Shown here piece by piece: positions 25,613 to 35,226 of a stretch of DNA of 64,000 bases (position 1 is the stretch's first letter; each line of letters starts with the position of its first letter). This stretch comes from Cryomorphaceae bacterium (GTDB lineage: Bacteria; Bacteroidota; Bacteroidia; Flavobacteriales; ECT2AJA-044), in the NCBI GenBank assembly GCA_017798125.1, contig CP059070.1, forward strand, positions 1,302,001-1,366,000, read 5' to 3'. Position numbers and translations under genes: made by a program. Under the pieces are notes generated by a model. That model had not been told where the DNA came from. It saw only the letters and a program-made list of their open reading frames with translations, and did no database searches.

Positions 25613-28099
25613 ATGGTGCGGTTGAAGTGGGTTTATGCCCTTGTTTTGTTGTCTACTACGGTACAAGCTCAAATCACACGTGTGCGCGGTACGGTATTGG
25701 ACTATGAGACCAGTGAGCCCGTCCCCTTCGCCAACGTCGTCTTCCCGAACACGAGCATCGGTACCATAACCGACTTTGACGGATCCTTCGAAATTCAAAC
25801 TGTTCAGAAGGTCGATTCTATTATTGCCACTTATCTGGGTTATCAAACGACATCACTGGCCATTGTCCCCGGCCAAGATCAAGAAGTAACCATACGGCTG
25901 AAAGCTTCGAGCATTAGTCTTAACGAGGTGGTGGTCACCGCAGACCCGAATGAAAAGGAAAAGGAGAATCCGGCGCATGTGATTCTTCGAAATATCTGGG
26001 CCAACAGGGACAAGAACTCACCGGAAAATTTATCGGCCTACGAGTATCAGAAGTACGAGAAGATAGAGTTCGATTTGAACAACATTGATGATAATTTCAA
26101 GAATCGAGCGGTCTTCAAGCCCCTCGATTTCATTTTTGATTATGCGGATACTTCTGATGTGAACGGTAAGGTATACTTGCCCATTTTCATCATCGAATCG
26201 GCCTACGACTATTACTATCGGCAAGACCCCAAGCTCGAGAAAGAAATTATGCGGGCGACCAAAAATGCGGGATTTGACGCCAATGCTGGAGTCCAAGAGT
26301 TCATGGGTGCTCTATACCAAGACTACAATATCTATGACAATTACCTGCCCATTTTCGAGAAGGGATTCGTCAGTCCTATTTCGAGCTTAGGACTATTAAG
26401 CTATAAGTACTACCTCACCGACAGCACGGAGGTAAACGGAAGTACCCAATTCAACATTCAGTTCATTCCACGCCGGAAGCAGGAATTGACCTTCAAAGGG
26501 GAAATGTGGGTCGATGAAAAAACCTGGGCGGTGACGGATATTGACATGAAAATGACCGGCGATGCCAATGTGAATTTTGTCAATGACTTGTCTGTGCGCC
26601 GCAGTTACGAGTTGTATCACGATTCCATCTGGATGTTGAAACAGGACTTTATTATCGTTGACTTCGCTGTTCAGGACAACAAGGATGCGTACGGGCTATA
26701 CGGTATTAAAACGACAGAGTTTAACGACTATGTTATCGACCAACCCAGGCCTGAAGAATTTTATCGAGAAGAGGAGTTTAGCCGGGAGGACATGATAGCC
26801 AACTCCAACGATGACACCTATTGGAAGGACGTCCGCAACAAGGAACTTACGGAGCAGGAGCTGGGCATCTACAGCATGATTGACACGCTGAAGAACACGC
26901 CGGCTTTCCGGACCTATTTGGATGTCATTGCCTTTGTCCTTTCAGGTTATTGGGAGATGGAAGGTTATGATTTGGGGCCCTTGCTTTCGACTCTGGCCTT
27001 CAACCCCGTTGAAGGTATGCGTTTGCGTTTTGGCGGTCGTACTTATTGGGACCGAAATGATCTTTTTCGCATATATGCTCATGTCGCCTACGGCACCAGA
27101 GATGGAATCTTAAAATACTCTCTGGGTGGGAAATGGCTTTTCAAGGACAAGCCGCGCTTGGAGCTCGGTGCGTACCACACCTATGATATTGAGCAGATCG
27201 GTGCACGATACACCACGGCAGCAACGCGTACGGGGTCTTTTTTGAGTTCGGTACTCGCTAGAGAGCCCTTTGATCGATTGAGTTTGGTTCGGGAAACCAA
27301 GACTTATTTCCGAAGTGAATACATCAAAGATTTAGAGGCCAAGGTAGAATTCCGTCGCCGGGATGTGTTTGGTGTTGGTGCCGTAGATTTCACCGAGATT
27401 AGTGCTGAAGCGGGTCCTATTTCTACTTCCGAAATTGAGTTGAATCTCCTGTATCGTCCGGGCAAAAAGTGGCTCGGCGTTGGAGTCGAACGTTTGGATG
27501 TGTATACGCCGCATCCAACCTTCATTTTAAACTACTCCTATGGTATTCCCGACTTCTTGGGAAGTGACTATGAGTTTCACAAAATATATGCTGGATTTAC
27601 CAAGCCCTTCTTGTTGCCGCCTTTCGGTAAGTCTATCTTGACTCTTGAGGCGAGTAAGGTGTTTGGAACCCTGCCTTTTCCCTTGTTGGATGTGGCGCCA
27701 GGTAACAATACCTATGCCTATGCACGGTACTCCTACAACCTTATGAATTTCTTTGAATTCACAACCGATCAATACGCGAGTTTTAATCTGGAACATCACT
27801 TCGTGGGGCTTTTCTTCAATCGAATTCCCTTATTTCGAAAGCTGAAGTGGCGGGAGGTAATCACAGCTCGTGGAATGATTGGAACCTTAACTCCAGATAA
27901 TATTGAGTTGAATACCACGGAAGACGGAACAACGATTCAGGCCCCTGATCGCGGGTATTATGAAGTTGGAGTAGGTATTGAGAATATTTTCAAATTTCTA
28001 CGTGTGGATGCCATTTGGAGACTCTCTTATTTAGAAGAAACAGCCTTTTCGACTCCGAATGCATTCGGAATTCGCGTAGACCTAGCAGTTCGATTCTGA
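25613..28099 (+). CDS. DUF5686 outer-membrane protein with N-terminal carboxypeptidase-regulatory-like domain
   Basis: About 828 residues from ATG 25613; the frame also allows ATG 25589, but 25613 starts a cleaner signal peptide (MVRLKWVYALVLLSTTVQAQ). Residues ~20-110 form a CarboxypepD_reg-like domain (TRVRGTVLDYETSEPVPFANVVFPNTSIGTITDFDGSFEI). The middle and C-terminal parts have the DUF5686 pattern (LRNIWANRDKNSPENLSAYEYQKYEKIEFDLNN; FSREDMIAN; YWKDVRNKELTEQE) and end in a barrel-like terminus (RVDLAVRF). Proteins of this class resemble barrel parts of TonB-dependent receptors and are thought to sit in the outer membrane. Substrate unknown. The stop overlaps the next start by 1 nt. Confidence 0.85.
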   Translation: MVRLKWVYALVLLSTTVQAQITRVRGTVLDYETSEPVPFANVVFPNTSIGTITDFDGSFEIQTVQKVDSIIATYLGYQTTSLAIVPGQDQEVTIRLKASSISLNEVVVTADPNEKEKENPAHVILRNIWANRDKNSPENLSAYEYQKYEKIEFDLNNIDDNFKNRAVFKPLDFIFDYADTSDVNGKVYLPIFIIESAYDYYYRQDPKLEKEIMRATKNAGFDANAGVQEFMGALYQDYNIYDNYLPIFEKGFVSPISSLGLLSYKYYLTDSTEVNGSTQFNIQFIPRRKQELTFKGEMWVDEKTWAVTDIDMKMTGDANVNFVNDLSVRRSYELYHDSIWMLKQDFIIVDFAVQDNKDAYGLYGIKTTEFNDYVIDQPRPEEFYREEEFSREDMIANSNDDTYWKDVRNKELTEQELGIYSMIDTLKNTPAFRTYLDVIAFVLSGYWEMEGYDLGPLLSTLAFNPVEGMRLRFGGRTYWDRNDLFRIYAHVAYGTRDGILKYSLGGKWLFKDKPRLELGAYHTYDIEQIGARYTTAATRTGSFLSSVLAREPFDRLSLVRETKTYFRSEYIKDLEAKVEFRRRDVFGVGAVDFTEISAEAGPISTSEIELNLLYRPGKKWLGVGVERLDVYTPHPTFILNYSYGIPDFLGSDYEFHKIYAGFTKPFLLPPFGKSILTLEASKVFGTLPFPLLDVAPGNNTYAYARYSYNLMNFFEFTTDQYASFNLEHHFVGLFFNRIPLFRKLKWREVITARGMIGTLTPDNIELNTTEDGTTIQAPDRGYYEVGVGIENIFKFLRVDAIWRLSYLEETAFSTPNAFGIRVDLAVRF

Positions 28100-29208
28100 T
28101 GGAAAATTGTCAACGCTGTGATGCGGAATTAAACGGACGATGGTGTGCTCAGTGTGGTGAAGATAATGCCACGCCAAGAATTTCCTTTGGGAACCTGCTC
28201 CGAGAATTTTTCGGGAGCTTTTTCTCCTACGACAGTGGCTTCAACACCACAATGAGGCTTCTTTTGCTGCGGCCGGAAGAGCTCATTCGCAATTACATCA
28301 AGGGGATTCGAAGCCCGTACTACAACCCCATTCGACTGGCGATTATTTTCGCCACGATAAATGCTATTCTGTTCGTTCAACTTGACTTGATGGATGCCGT
28401 TACGGTCCAGACCGTTGAAAGTAAACAGCAGGAAATTGCCATGCAGTACATGGGTGGATTGATGACCAAGTACATGAATTTTCTGTCGGTCGGGGTCATT
28501 CCGTTTTTAGCTTTATTCACATGGCTTTTCCTCCGAAGTGAGAAATGGAATTACGCCGAACATCTTTTGATGTCCACCTACCTCTACACCTTTGTGATCA
28601 TACTAGGTGTTGTGACTACACCTCTCCAGATTTTTCTGAGGGATTCACCAGAAATTAACGTCTTCTTGGGGTTCGGAATCTCCCTCATATATCTCGTCTA
28701 CGCCTTAGCCCGAATCTTTGGCTTTGACGGGGCCGTCATTGTAAAGACCTTGTTGGCCTATGTGTTGTCCTTTGCCGTTTTCGTAGTAGCGATGACCCTG
28801 GTGGTGTCCTTGAAGATGTTCATTGATTTTCGCAACGGAAATCTGCCGATGCTCGATGCTAAAGAAGATTTATACGGCTACTGGGAATTGCAGTCTATGG
28901 AGCGTGCGGATTCCCTGACGGGTGAATGGGCCCCCTATCGAGAAGAAGGGATGATCGGAGTGCTTAATTACGACCGAAATGGCCACGTAAGTCTTCACCT
29001 GCAGTCTATTGACTATTTCTACACAGGAACCTATGAATTACTCAAAGGGGACACGGTTGTGCAACATACTCGCTTAACGCATTCTGACTCATCAGAAGTG
29101 GGTGTAAAAGTAAAACGACGCATAGAATGGTCTGGAGATACATTGATTATACGCCCCGTTGAAGAACAAAATGCTGCTTTGCGCCTTAAATGGCTGAAGC
29201 AAGAATAA
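28099..29208 (+). CDS. DUF3667 membrane protein fused to a lipocalin-like domain
   Basis: 369 residues from ATG 28099. The start ENCQRCDAELNGRWCAQCGED is a two-CxxC zinc-ribbon-like motif typical of DUF3667, and is followed by FGNLLREFFGSFFSYDSGFNTTMRLLLLRPEELIRNYIKGIRSPYYNPIRLAII and about four membrane segments. The last ~105 residues (LYGYWELQSMERADSLTGEWAPYREEGMIGVLNYDRNGHVSLHLQ) resemble a lipocalin-like beta-barrel (lipocalin_5). This fusion is not common in the DUF3667 proteins I know. Start overlaps the upstream stop by 1 nt; function unknown. Confidence 0.8.
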   Translation: MENCQRCDAELNGRWCAQCGEDNATPRISFGNLLREFFGSFFSYDSGFNTTMRLLLLRPEELIRNYIKGIRSPYYNPIRLAIIFATINAILFVQLDLMDAVTVQTVESKQQEIAMQYMGGLMTKYMNFLSVGVIPFLALFTWLFLRSEKWNYAEHLLMSTYLYTFVIILGVVTTPLQIFLRDSPEINVFLGFGISLIYLVYALARIFGFDGAVIVKTLLAYVLSFAVFVVAMTLVVSLKMFIDFRNGNLPMLDAKEDLYGYWELQSMERADSLTGEWAPYREEGMIGVLNYDRNGHVSLHLQSIDYFYTGTYELLKGDTVVQHTRLTHSDSSEVGVKVKRRIEWSGDTLIIRPVEEQNAALRLKWLKQE

Positions 29209-29209
29209 G

Positions 29210-29893
29210 GTGGTAGTACTTTCCTTTTATCGTTTTCCTAAAAACCGCCGCTGGTGGGCTTTTCGACAGATGGGCCTGGCTAAAGAGCGTTTGGAAGAAG
29301 GGCCAAAGCCCAAGTTTGTCAAGTTTCTGGGTACTGGAGCAGGGGAAGGCTTTTCCATGAAGCCCGACTTTAGAACATATGGTCATCTAACCGTATGGGA
29401 TTCTCCCGAAGAGGCCAGAGCTTTCTTACAGTCACCGATGAGTCGAGATTGGCAAGCTCATGCCGAATCCCATGTTCACCTCGACTTGAACACTGTTAAA
29501 GCACATGGGAAATGGCACGGGGAGCAGCCGTTCCCTGTACATCATATTTATCAGGATGGCCCTCTGGCGGTGATGACACGAGCGAGAATTCGCACTAAAA
29601 GACTCCTTGAATTCTGGCGACATGTTCCCGTAGCGAGCAAATCCCTGACAGAGAATAAGGAAGTGCTTTTTTCTAAAGGAGTGGGTGAGTTGCCTTGGGT
29701 AGAGCAAGCCACTTTTTCCTTGTGGCCGTCGAAGGAGAGTATGTTTCGCTACGCCTATGAAGGCGATACGCATCGGAAGATTATCGAAAAGACCCGAAAG
29801 AGGAAATGGTATTCTGAAGAGTTGTTCGTTGAATTTGTTCCGAAGATTATCGAGAACGACGGTTTTATCCCAGAAGGCGTCTTACCAGCTTGA
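29210..29893 (+). CDS. Spheroidene-monooxygenase (CrtA)-like protein
   Basis: 227 residues from a GTG start 1 nt after the previous stop. Blocks such as FVKFLGTGAGEGFSMKPDFRTYGHLTVWDSPEEARAFLQS, MTRARIRTKRLLEFWRHVPVASKSL and YSEELFVEFVPKIIENDG are typical of the CrtA/spheroidene monooxygenase-like family (a ferredoxin-like, antibiotic-monooxygenase-type fold). In phototrophs CrtA oxidises carotenoids; in Bacteroidota the related proteins have no proven role. No other carotenoid gene is in the window. Its 3' end overlaps the converging aldehyde dehydrogenase by 29 nt. Confidence 0.78.
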   Translation: MVVLSFYRFPKNRRWWAFRQMGLAKERLEEGPKPKFVKFLGTGAGEGFSMKPDFRTYGHLTVWDSPEEARAFLQSPMSRDWQAHAESHVHLDLNTVKAHGKWHGEQPFPVHHIYQDGPLAVMTRARIRTKRLLEFWRHVPVASKSLTENKEVLFSKGVGELPWVEQATFSLWPSKESMFRYAYEGDTHRKIIEKTRKRKWYSEELFVEFVPKIIENDGFIPEGVLPA

Positions 29894-31253
29894 TCCGTGA
29901 ACCGTACGGGGCAAAACGAAGGGGAATACTGAGCCACGTGGGCGTCTTGGTGATCCCTTTGATATGGGAAAAGGTCTGAAACGAATAGCGCCCATGGTAG
30001 CGTCCCATGCCACTGTCACCCACGCCGCCGAAGGGCAAATGGTGATTGGCCATATGCATGATTACATCGTTGATGCAGGCATTCCCGAACGAGAGTTCGC
30101 GCAGAATTTGCTTCTCATGTGAGCTGGATTTTGAAAATAGATACAAGGCAAGCGGGCTTGGCATGGTCTTTAAACGGGCTATGAGCGCATCCCAATTGGA
30201 ATAGCTTAGGATCGGGAGAATGGGGCCAAAGATTTCCTCCTGCATGATGGGATCCTCCCACTGAATATTGTCGAGAATCGTTGGTGCTAAATATCGATCT
30301 TCCGAGTCGTGTTCTCCACCGTGAACAAGCTCACCATCCCCTAAAAACCCAATAAGTCTATCGAGATGTCGCGGGGTTACAATGCGCCCGTAGTCTTCAT
30401 TCTCTTTTGGATTGGCCCCCCATTGATCAATAGTCTCTTTGACGATCAGTTCAATCAAACGGTCCTTTACGCTCTCGTGCGCAACTACAAAATCCGGAGC
30501 GGTACAAGATTGGCCCGCGTTCATGAAACGCCCCCAAACGATTCTTTTGGCCGTAATGGCTAAAGAGGCTGTTTCATCCACAACAGTGGTGCATTTTCCG
30601 CCTAATTCTAATGTCACCGGGACTAAGTGCTCTGAAGCGGCCTTCATCACGATTTTTCCGACTGCCGTGCTGCCGGTAAAAAAGATGTAGTTGAAGGGCT
30701 GGGAGAGGAGAGCATTTGATTCTGGGACTCCTCCTTCGACCACATGGAGATATTCGGAGTCAAAGGTTTCGGAGATCATGCGCTTGAAAACCTTGGACAT
30801 GTTTGGAGCGAGTTCGGAAGGCTTGAGCACAGTGGTATTCCCGGCAGCAATGACTCCGACAAGCGGGAGTAGAGCTAATCGAACCGGGTAATTCCATGGA
30901 GCAATCAGGAGCACATTCCCATAGGGACTCGCGTGGTTGAAGTGCCGCGCAGGGAAGGTGGCTAGCGCATCAGAAATTCGCTCATCCCGCATCCACGAGC
31001 GCAAATTCTTCAAGGCAAACTTGATGTCCGATTTGACCAAGGCAATCTCGTGCGTGTAGCCTTCAAAGCGACTTTTCCCAATATCCGCAGCCATAGCATC
31101 GAGCATGTCCTGCTCGTAGTGGTTCATCATGTTCAAGAACCGGCGAAGCTGTTCTTTTCGAAAAGCGTAGGAGAGCGTTGCTCCAGTGTTAAAGTATTCC
31201 CGCTGTTTCTTGTAGATATCCTTGATCTCCTCCATGTCCCAAATAACGCCCAT
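29865..31253 (-). CDS. Aldehyde dehydrogenase family protein
   Basis: 462 residues from ATG 31253 (MGVIWDMEEI; ATG 31235 is a possible alternative). NAD-dependent oxidation of aldehydes to acids. Conserved elements: APWNYPVRLALLPLVGVIAAGN, FTGSTAVGK (192-200), catalytic Glu216 in LELGGK and nucleophile Cys250 in GQSCTAPD, and EEIFGPILPIL. The shape (PFGGVGDSGMGRYHGRYSF at the C-terminus) is that of the coniferyl/fatty-aldehyde ALDH3 subfamily. The 24-nt gap to the divergent ABC-F gene is very short for two promoters. Confidence 0.93.
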   Translation of the reverse strand: MGVIWDMEEIKDIYKKQREYFNTGATLSYAFRKEQLRRFLNMMNHYEQDMLDAMAADIGKSRFEGYTHEIALVKSDIKFALKNLRSWMRDERISDALATFPARHFNHASPYGNVLLIAPWNYPVRLALLPLVGVIAAGNTTVLKPSELAPNMSKVFKRMISETFDSEYLHVVEGGVPESNALLSQPFNYIFFTGSTAVGKIVMKAASEHLVPVTLELGGKCTTVVDETASLAITAKRIVWGRFMNAGQSCTAPDFVVAHESVKDRLIELIVKETIDQWGANPKENEDYGRIVTPRHLDRLIGFLGDGELVHGGEHDSEDRYLAPTILDNIQWEDPIMQEEIFGPILPILSYSNWDALIARLKTMPSPLALYLFSKSSSHEKQILRELSFGNACINDVIMHMANHHLPFGGVGDSGMGRYHGRYSFQTFSHIKGITKTPTWLSIPLRFAPYGSRIKLVRRLLG

Positions 31254-31277
31254 TTTTCGCACTTTTGCAGCACCTCT

Positions 31278-33152
31278 ATGAACTACCTGTCCATTGAAAA
31301 TCTGGCCAAATCCTACGGGGAACGCATTCTGTTCCAAGGCGTGAGCTTTGGCATAGATCAAGGCCAAAAAGTGGCCTTTGTTGCGAAGAACGGGACAGGG
31401 AAGAGCTCTCTGTTGCGCATCCTGGCCGGTTTGGAAGGCCCAGATGAAGGAGCCGTGACCTTCCGAAAAGACATTCAAGTGGGTTTCCTGGATCAAGACC
31501 CCAATCTCCCGGCAGATAAATTGATATTGGATGCTATGTTTGATGGGGATGATCCCATTACTCAAGCTATTCGTCGCTATGAGCTCAGTCTCGAGCACCC
31601 CGAAGAAGCTGAGGAAATGCAGGCCGCTTTCGACGAGATGGAAAAACTTCAGGCTTGGGATGCAGAAGTGCGCGTGAAGCAGATTCTAGGTAAGCTGAAT
31701 TTGGACCATATCGACCGTCCCATAGGGGATTTGTCAGGGGGGCAGAAAAAGCGCGTGGCGTTGGCTAAGCTGCTGATTCAAGACCCCGACCTCATTATTC
31801 TCGATGAGCCGACCAACCACATGGATATAGAGATGATCGAATGGCTAGAGGAATTCTTAGGTCGATCTGAAGTCACGGTCTTCATGGTCACGCACGATCG
31901 ATACTTTTTGGATTCCCTCTGCGATCACATCATTGAATTGGATCAAGGCCAGATCTTTAAGTACCAAGGCGACTACGAGTACTATTTGGCCAAGAAAAAC
32001 GAGCGCTACGAGATTCAGGCCACAAATGTGGAGAAAGCCAAGAACCTCTATCGCAAAGAGTTGGATTGGATGCGCCGCCAGCCCAAGGCACGCGGGACCA
32101 AGAGTAAGGCTCGGATTGACGCCTTTTACGACATCAAGAAAGAAGCGCATAAGCGCAACAAGGACGAGCAGGTGGAGATGGAAATCAAGATGCAGCGCAT
32201 GGGTGCTAAAATCGTTGAGCTCCACAACGTCAAAATGAATTTTGACGATTTGCCCATCCTCAACGGCTTCAGCTATACCTTCAAAAAGAAGGACCGAATA
32301 GGCATTGTTGGGCGCAATGGAACGGGCAAAACGACCTTTCTGAAACTCATCACGGGTGCCTTGGCTCCAAAAGGTGGAAAAGTAGTCATTGGGGATACGG
32401 TTCAGTTCGGCTATTACACTCAAGACGGAATTAAGCTCAAAGAAGATCAGCGGGTCATTGACGTGGTCAAGAACATCGCCGAGGTTATTCCGCTCACTAA
32501 AGGACGCAAGTTAACTGCGGCTCAAATGCTCGAACGGTTCTTGTTTTCTCGAGATGATCAATGGACCTATGTTTCTAAGTTGAGCGGAGGAGAACGCAGA
32601 AGATTGTATCTGTTGACCGTCTTGATGGCCAATCCCAACTTCTTAATCCTCGATGAGCCGACCAACGATCTGGACCTGATCACCCTGACCGTACTAGAAG
32701 ATTTTTTACAGGAATTTGAAGGCGTTATTATCGTGGTCAGCCACGACCGCTATTTCATGAACAAGCTGGTCGATCACCTTTTTGTCTTCGAGGGTGCGGG
32801 CGCGGTTAAGGACTTGAATGGCAATTATCAGGATTACCGTGTTTACATGGCCGAAAAAGAGCAGCGGGAAAAAGAGCAGAAGGCCGCCGCACAAGCCAGT
32901 AAGTCGGTCGAGACTAAAGACGAAGCGCCCAAAGAGAAGAAGCGCTTGAGCTACATGCAACAGCGCGAGTACGACGGGCTCGAGGCAGAAATCGAAAAGC
33001 TCGAAACGCGTAAGGCGGAAATTCACGATTCGTTTGCCTCAGGTAACTTGGAAGGGGAAAAAATGGAGGAGCTGAGTATTGAACTCGCTGAAGTGCAAAA
33101 AGAAATTGAGGTCAAAACGGACCGCTGGCTGGAACTATCGGAATTCGCATGA
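31278..33152 (+). CDS. ABC-F ATPase (Uup-like)
   Basis: 624 residues from ATG 31278 (the frame continues upstream, but MNYLSIENLAKSYGERILFQGVSFGI is the typical ABC-F start). Two ABC domains: Walker A AKNGTGKSS and GRNGTGKTT, signatures LSGGQKKRVAL and [11 protein letters not shown], Walker B LIILDEPTNHMD and FLILDEPTNDLD. The linker between them is charged, and a C-terminal coiled coil (EREKEQKAAAQASK..., AEIEKLETRKAEI) resembles that of Uup. ABC-F proteins act on the ribosome or on DNA rather than in transport; Uup-like members are linked to ribosome assembly and transposon excision. Overlaps the next gene by 4 nt. Confidence 0.93.
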   Translation: MNYLSIENLAKSYGERILFQGVSFGIDQGQKVAFVAKNGTGKSSLLRILAGLEGPDEGAVTFRKDIQVGFLDQDPNLPADKLILDAMFDGDDPITQAIRRYELSLEHPEEAEEMQAAFDEMEKLQAWDAEVRVKQILGKLNLDHIDRPIGDLSGGQKKRVALAKLLIQDPDLIILDEPTNHMDIEMIEWLEEFLGRSEVTVFMVTHDRYFLDSLCDHIIELDQGQIFKYQGDYEYYLAKKNERYEIQATNVEKAKNLYRKELDWMRRQPKARGTKSKARIDAFYDIKKEAHKRNKDEQVEMEIKMQRMGAKIVELHNVKMNFDDLPILNGFSYTFKKKDRIGIVGRNGTGKTTFLKLITGALAPKGGKVVIGDTVQFGYYTQDGIKLKEDQRVIDVVKNIAEVIPLTKGRKLTAAQMLERFLFSRDDQWTYVSKLSGGERRRLYLLTVLMANPNFLILDEPTNDLDLITLTVLEDFLQEFEGVIIVVSHDRYFMNKLVDHLFVFEGAGAVKDLNGNYQDYRVYMAEKEQREKEQKAAAQASKSVETKDEAPKEKKRLSYMQQREYDGLEAEIEKLETRKAEIHDSFASGNLEGEKMEELSIELAEVQKEIEVKTDRWLELSEFA

Positions 33153-33937
33153 GTTGGAACGCATACAGAATGATGGCCTACTTTCGCCACCGTATGATGG
33201 CGAGGAATGCACATGCGCTTCACTCCCCATATCTCTTTCAGCTCTATAACGAAGTCATCAAAGATCGTGAAGAACCGAGGACTCAGGATATTGAGCGCCT
33301 ACGGCGCGAAATGATGCGCGATCATCGCAAAATCGATGTGGAACAGCGCACTTCAGGAAATCACGAGACCCTCGAGCTCAAGGAACGACGTGTTTGCGAT
33401 GTCGCTCGAAGATCCAGTGTCCCCGCTAAGTACGGTCGGCTATTAATGCGCTTGGCGGAGTACACGGATGCAGATCGCGTTCTGGAGCTCGGTACTTCCA
33501 TTGGTCTAGGGACTACTTATTTGGCGCGAGGCTCATCGGGAACTGTAACTACGGTGGATTCTTGCGCCTCTTTATTGGAAGTGGCCAAGGAAGGACTCAA
33601 AAAAATTGGACTATCGGATCGTGTTCTGGTCCGACACGGCAAGTTCGATGAACTACTTCCCACTTTAATGAAAGTTGGTGAGGAGTGGGATATAGTGGTG
33701 ATGGACGGAGAGCACAATCCCAATGAAGTACATGATTACTTCAATCAAATCTTGCCTCATCTGCACAAAAACTCCGTTGTGATTATCGATGATATATATC
33801 GTTCTCAATCCATGACGGCTGCTTGGGATGAACTCTGTCGTCGTCCTGAAGTGCGCCAGTCCATTGATCTCTTTAGATTCGGATTGCTCTTTTTCCGCAC
33901 GCAACAGTTACGGGAACATTTTCGGTTGCGCCTTTGA
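33149..33937 (+). CDS. Class I SAM-dependent methyltransferase (O-methyltransferase-like)
   Basis: 262 residues, ATG overlapping the ABC-F stop (ATGA). Motif I VLELGTSIGLGTTYLARGSSG, the acidic VTTVDSCASLLEVAKE, and IVVMDGEHNPNEVHDYFNQILPHLHKNSVVIIDDIYRSQSMTAAWDEL match the class I/catechol-type methyltransferases. There is no clear substrate. The short block ERLRREMM near residue 54 is coded by a hairpin-repeat copy at 33295-33309. Cotranscription with the ABC-F gene is probable, suggesting a ribosome- or RNA-related substrate, but this is only inferred. Confidence 0.85.
   Translation: MSWNAYRMMAYFRHRMMARNAHALHSPYLFQLYNEVIKDREEPRTQDIERLRREMMRDHRKIDVEQRTSGNHETLELKERRVCDVARRSSVPAKYGRLLMRLAEYTDADRVLELGTSIGLGTTYLARGSSGTVTTVDSCASLLEVAKEGLKKIGLSDRVLVRHGKFDELLPTLMKVGEEWDIVVMDGEHNPNEVHDYFNQILPHLHKNSVVIIDDIYRSQSMTAAWDELCRRPEVRQSIDLFRFGLLFFRTQQLREHFRLRL
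33295..33309 (+). repeat. 17-nt hairpin repeat, variant inside the methyltransferase gene
   Basis: GCGCC-TAC-GGCGC at 33295-33307 followed by GAA rather than GATG. Stem perfect, tail imperfect. Encodes L-R-R. Confidence 0.55.
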
Positions 33938-33955
33938 GCATTTTGGTTAAGTTTG
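33926..33955 (+). promoter_or_regulatory. Promoter TTG-N19-TAAGTTTG
   Basis: TTG at 33926-33928, exactly 19 nt, then TAAGTTTG at 33948-33955, ending 7 nt before the ATG at 33963. A full match to the Bacteroidota consensus; it overlaps the last codons of the upstream methyltransferase gene. Confidence 0.75.
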
Positions 33956-33962
33956 ATTTCCC

Positions 33963-34649
33963 ATGGAAAACGTAATCGAATTATCCGACATCACCCGGAA
34001 TTTCCGGATGGGCGCCGAAGAACTCAAGGTGCTTCGCGGTATTTCCTTGACCATTAAAAAAGGAGAATACGTGGCCTTGATGGGGCCATCTGGATCGGGA
34101 AAGTCGACCTTGATGAATCTCTTGGGTTGCTTGGACACCCCAACAGGAGGTCAGTATGTCCTGAATGGCACCGATGTCAGCGGATTAACGGACAACGATT
34201 TAGCGGAGATCCGGAACAAGGAGATTGGATTCGTTTTCCAGACCTTCAACCTATTGCCTCGATCTACGGCTTTGGACAATGTGGCCTTGCCGCTGGTTTA
34301 CGCGGGACAGTCCTCCGAAGACCGCTTGAAGCGAGCGGAGGAAGTGCTCGGTCTAGTAGGCCTTAGTGATCGGATGACCCACCGCCCGAATCAACTCTCC
34401 GGTGGTCAACGTCAACGCGTCGCGGTGGCAAGAGCTTTGGTCAACCGTCCATCCCTTATTCTGGCCGATGAGCCTACGGGAAACCTCGATTCCAAGACTT
34501 CGGTGGAGATCATGGCCCTGATGGACGAGATTCACGCTAATGGGAATACCCTCGTGGTCGTGACCCACGAAGAAGATATTGCGCAGCATGCGCACCGAGT
34601 CATTCGATTGATCGATGGACAGGTCGCTTCGGATGAACAGATTCGCTAG
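33963..34649 (+). CDS. MacB/LolD-type ABC transporter ATP-binding protein
   Basis: 228 residues, complete ATPase: Walker [28 protein letters not shown]-loop [26 protein letters not shown], signature [15 protein letters not shown] and Walker [18 protein letters not shown]-loop [18 protein letters not shown]. The pattern with [17 protein letters not shown] is that of MacB/LolD/FtsE-class subunits that power lipoprotein release or efflux. There is no adjacent permease; its partner is elsewhere or unknown. It has its own consensus promoter. Confidence 0.88.
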   Translation: MENVIELSDITRNFRMGAEELKVLRGISLTIKKGEYVALMGPSGSGKSTLMNLLGCLDTPTGGQYVLNGTDVSGLTDNDLAEIRNKEIGFVFQTFNLLPRSTALDNVALPLVYAGQSSEDRLKRAEEVLGLVGLSDRMTHRPNQLSGGQRQRVAVARALVNRPSLILADEPTGNLDSKTSVEIMALMDEIHANGNTLVVVTHEEDIAQHAHRVIRLIDGQVASDEQIR

Positions 34650-34676
34650 AAAGGCGTTCACCTTAAAATTTCGGAC

Positions 34677-35225
34677 ATGAAGATCTACACGAAAAAAGGG
34701 GACAGTGGAGCGACTTCCTTAATTGGAGGAACGCGCGTGGCCAAGCACGACTTGCGGATTGCATCGTACGGAACCATCGATGAGCTCAATTCCTACCTCG
34801 GGGTCGTTCGCGACGCCGCGGGGATGGATCAGGTGACCGAACAGTTGATCGAAATCCAAGATCGCCTCTTTACCATTGGGTCTTCTTTGGCCAGTGATCC
34901 AGAGCGATCCAAGATGGCCATTCCGGATTTGCGCGATAGTGATGTTCAGCTCTTAGAGCAGTGGATGGACGAAATGGACGCAAAGCTCCCCGAGCTAAAA
35001 GCCTTCATTTTGCCTGGGGGTCATTTGGCCGTAAGTCACAGCCACGTTGCGCGGACCATCTGCCGCAGGGCGGAGCGCCTTGTGACCGAACTGCGTGGAC
35101 AGAGCTTTGTGGATCCCTTGGTTTTGACCTACCTAAATCGACTCTCGGATTATCTTTTTGTTATGGGTCGTCTCCTCGGTCAAGAGCTTGGAGCGGTTGA
35201 AACGCCTTGGGAGCCAAGAAAATAA
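34677..35225 (+). CDS. Cob(I)yrinic acid a,c-diamide adenosyltransferase (PduO type)
   Basis: 182 residues making adenosylcobalamin from cob(I)alamin and ATP. MKIYTKKGDSGATSLIGGTRVAKHDLRIASYGTIDELNSYLGVVRDAAG is the ATP-binding N-terminus of PduO-type enzymes, and FILPGGHLAVSHSHVARTICRRAERLV and LNRLSDYLFVMGRLLGQELGAVETPWEPRK complete the conserved C-terminal helices. Encoded after the MacB-like ATPase, with which it has no clear functional link; no cobalamin-dependent enzyme is in the window. Confidence 0.92.
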   Translation: MKIYTKKGDSGATSLIGGTRVAKHDLRIASYGTIDELNSYLGVVRDAAGMDQVTEQLIEIQDRLFTIGSSLASDPERSKMAIPDLRDSDVQLLEQWMDEMDAKLPELKAFILPGGHLAVSHSHVARTICRRAERLVTELRGQSFVDPLVLTYLNRLSDYLFVMGRLLGQELGAVETPWEPRK

Positions 35226-35226
35226 G

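Noticed and set aside
27079-27094. TCGCC-TAC-GGCAC in the DUF5686 gene
   Set aside because: Two outer pairs mismatch and there is no GATG tail; likely chance.
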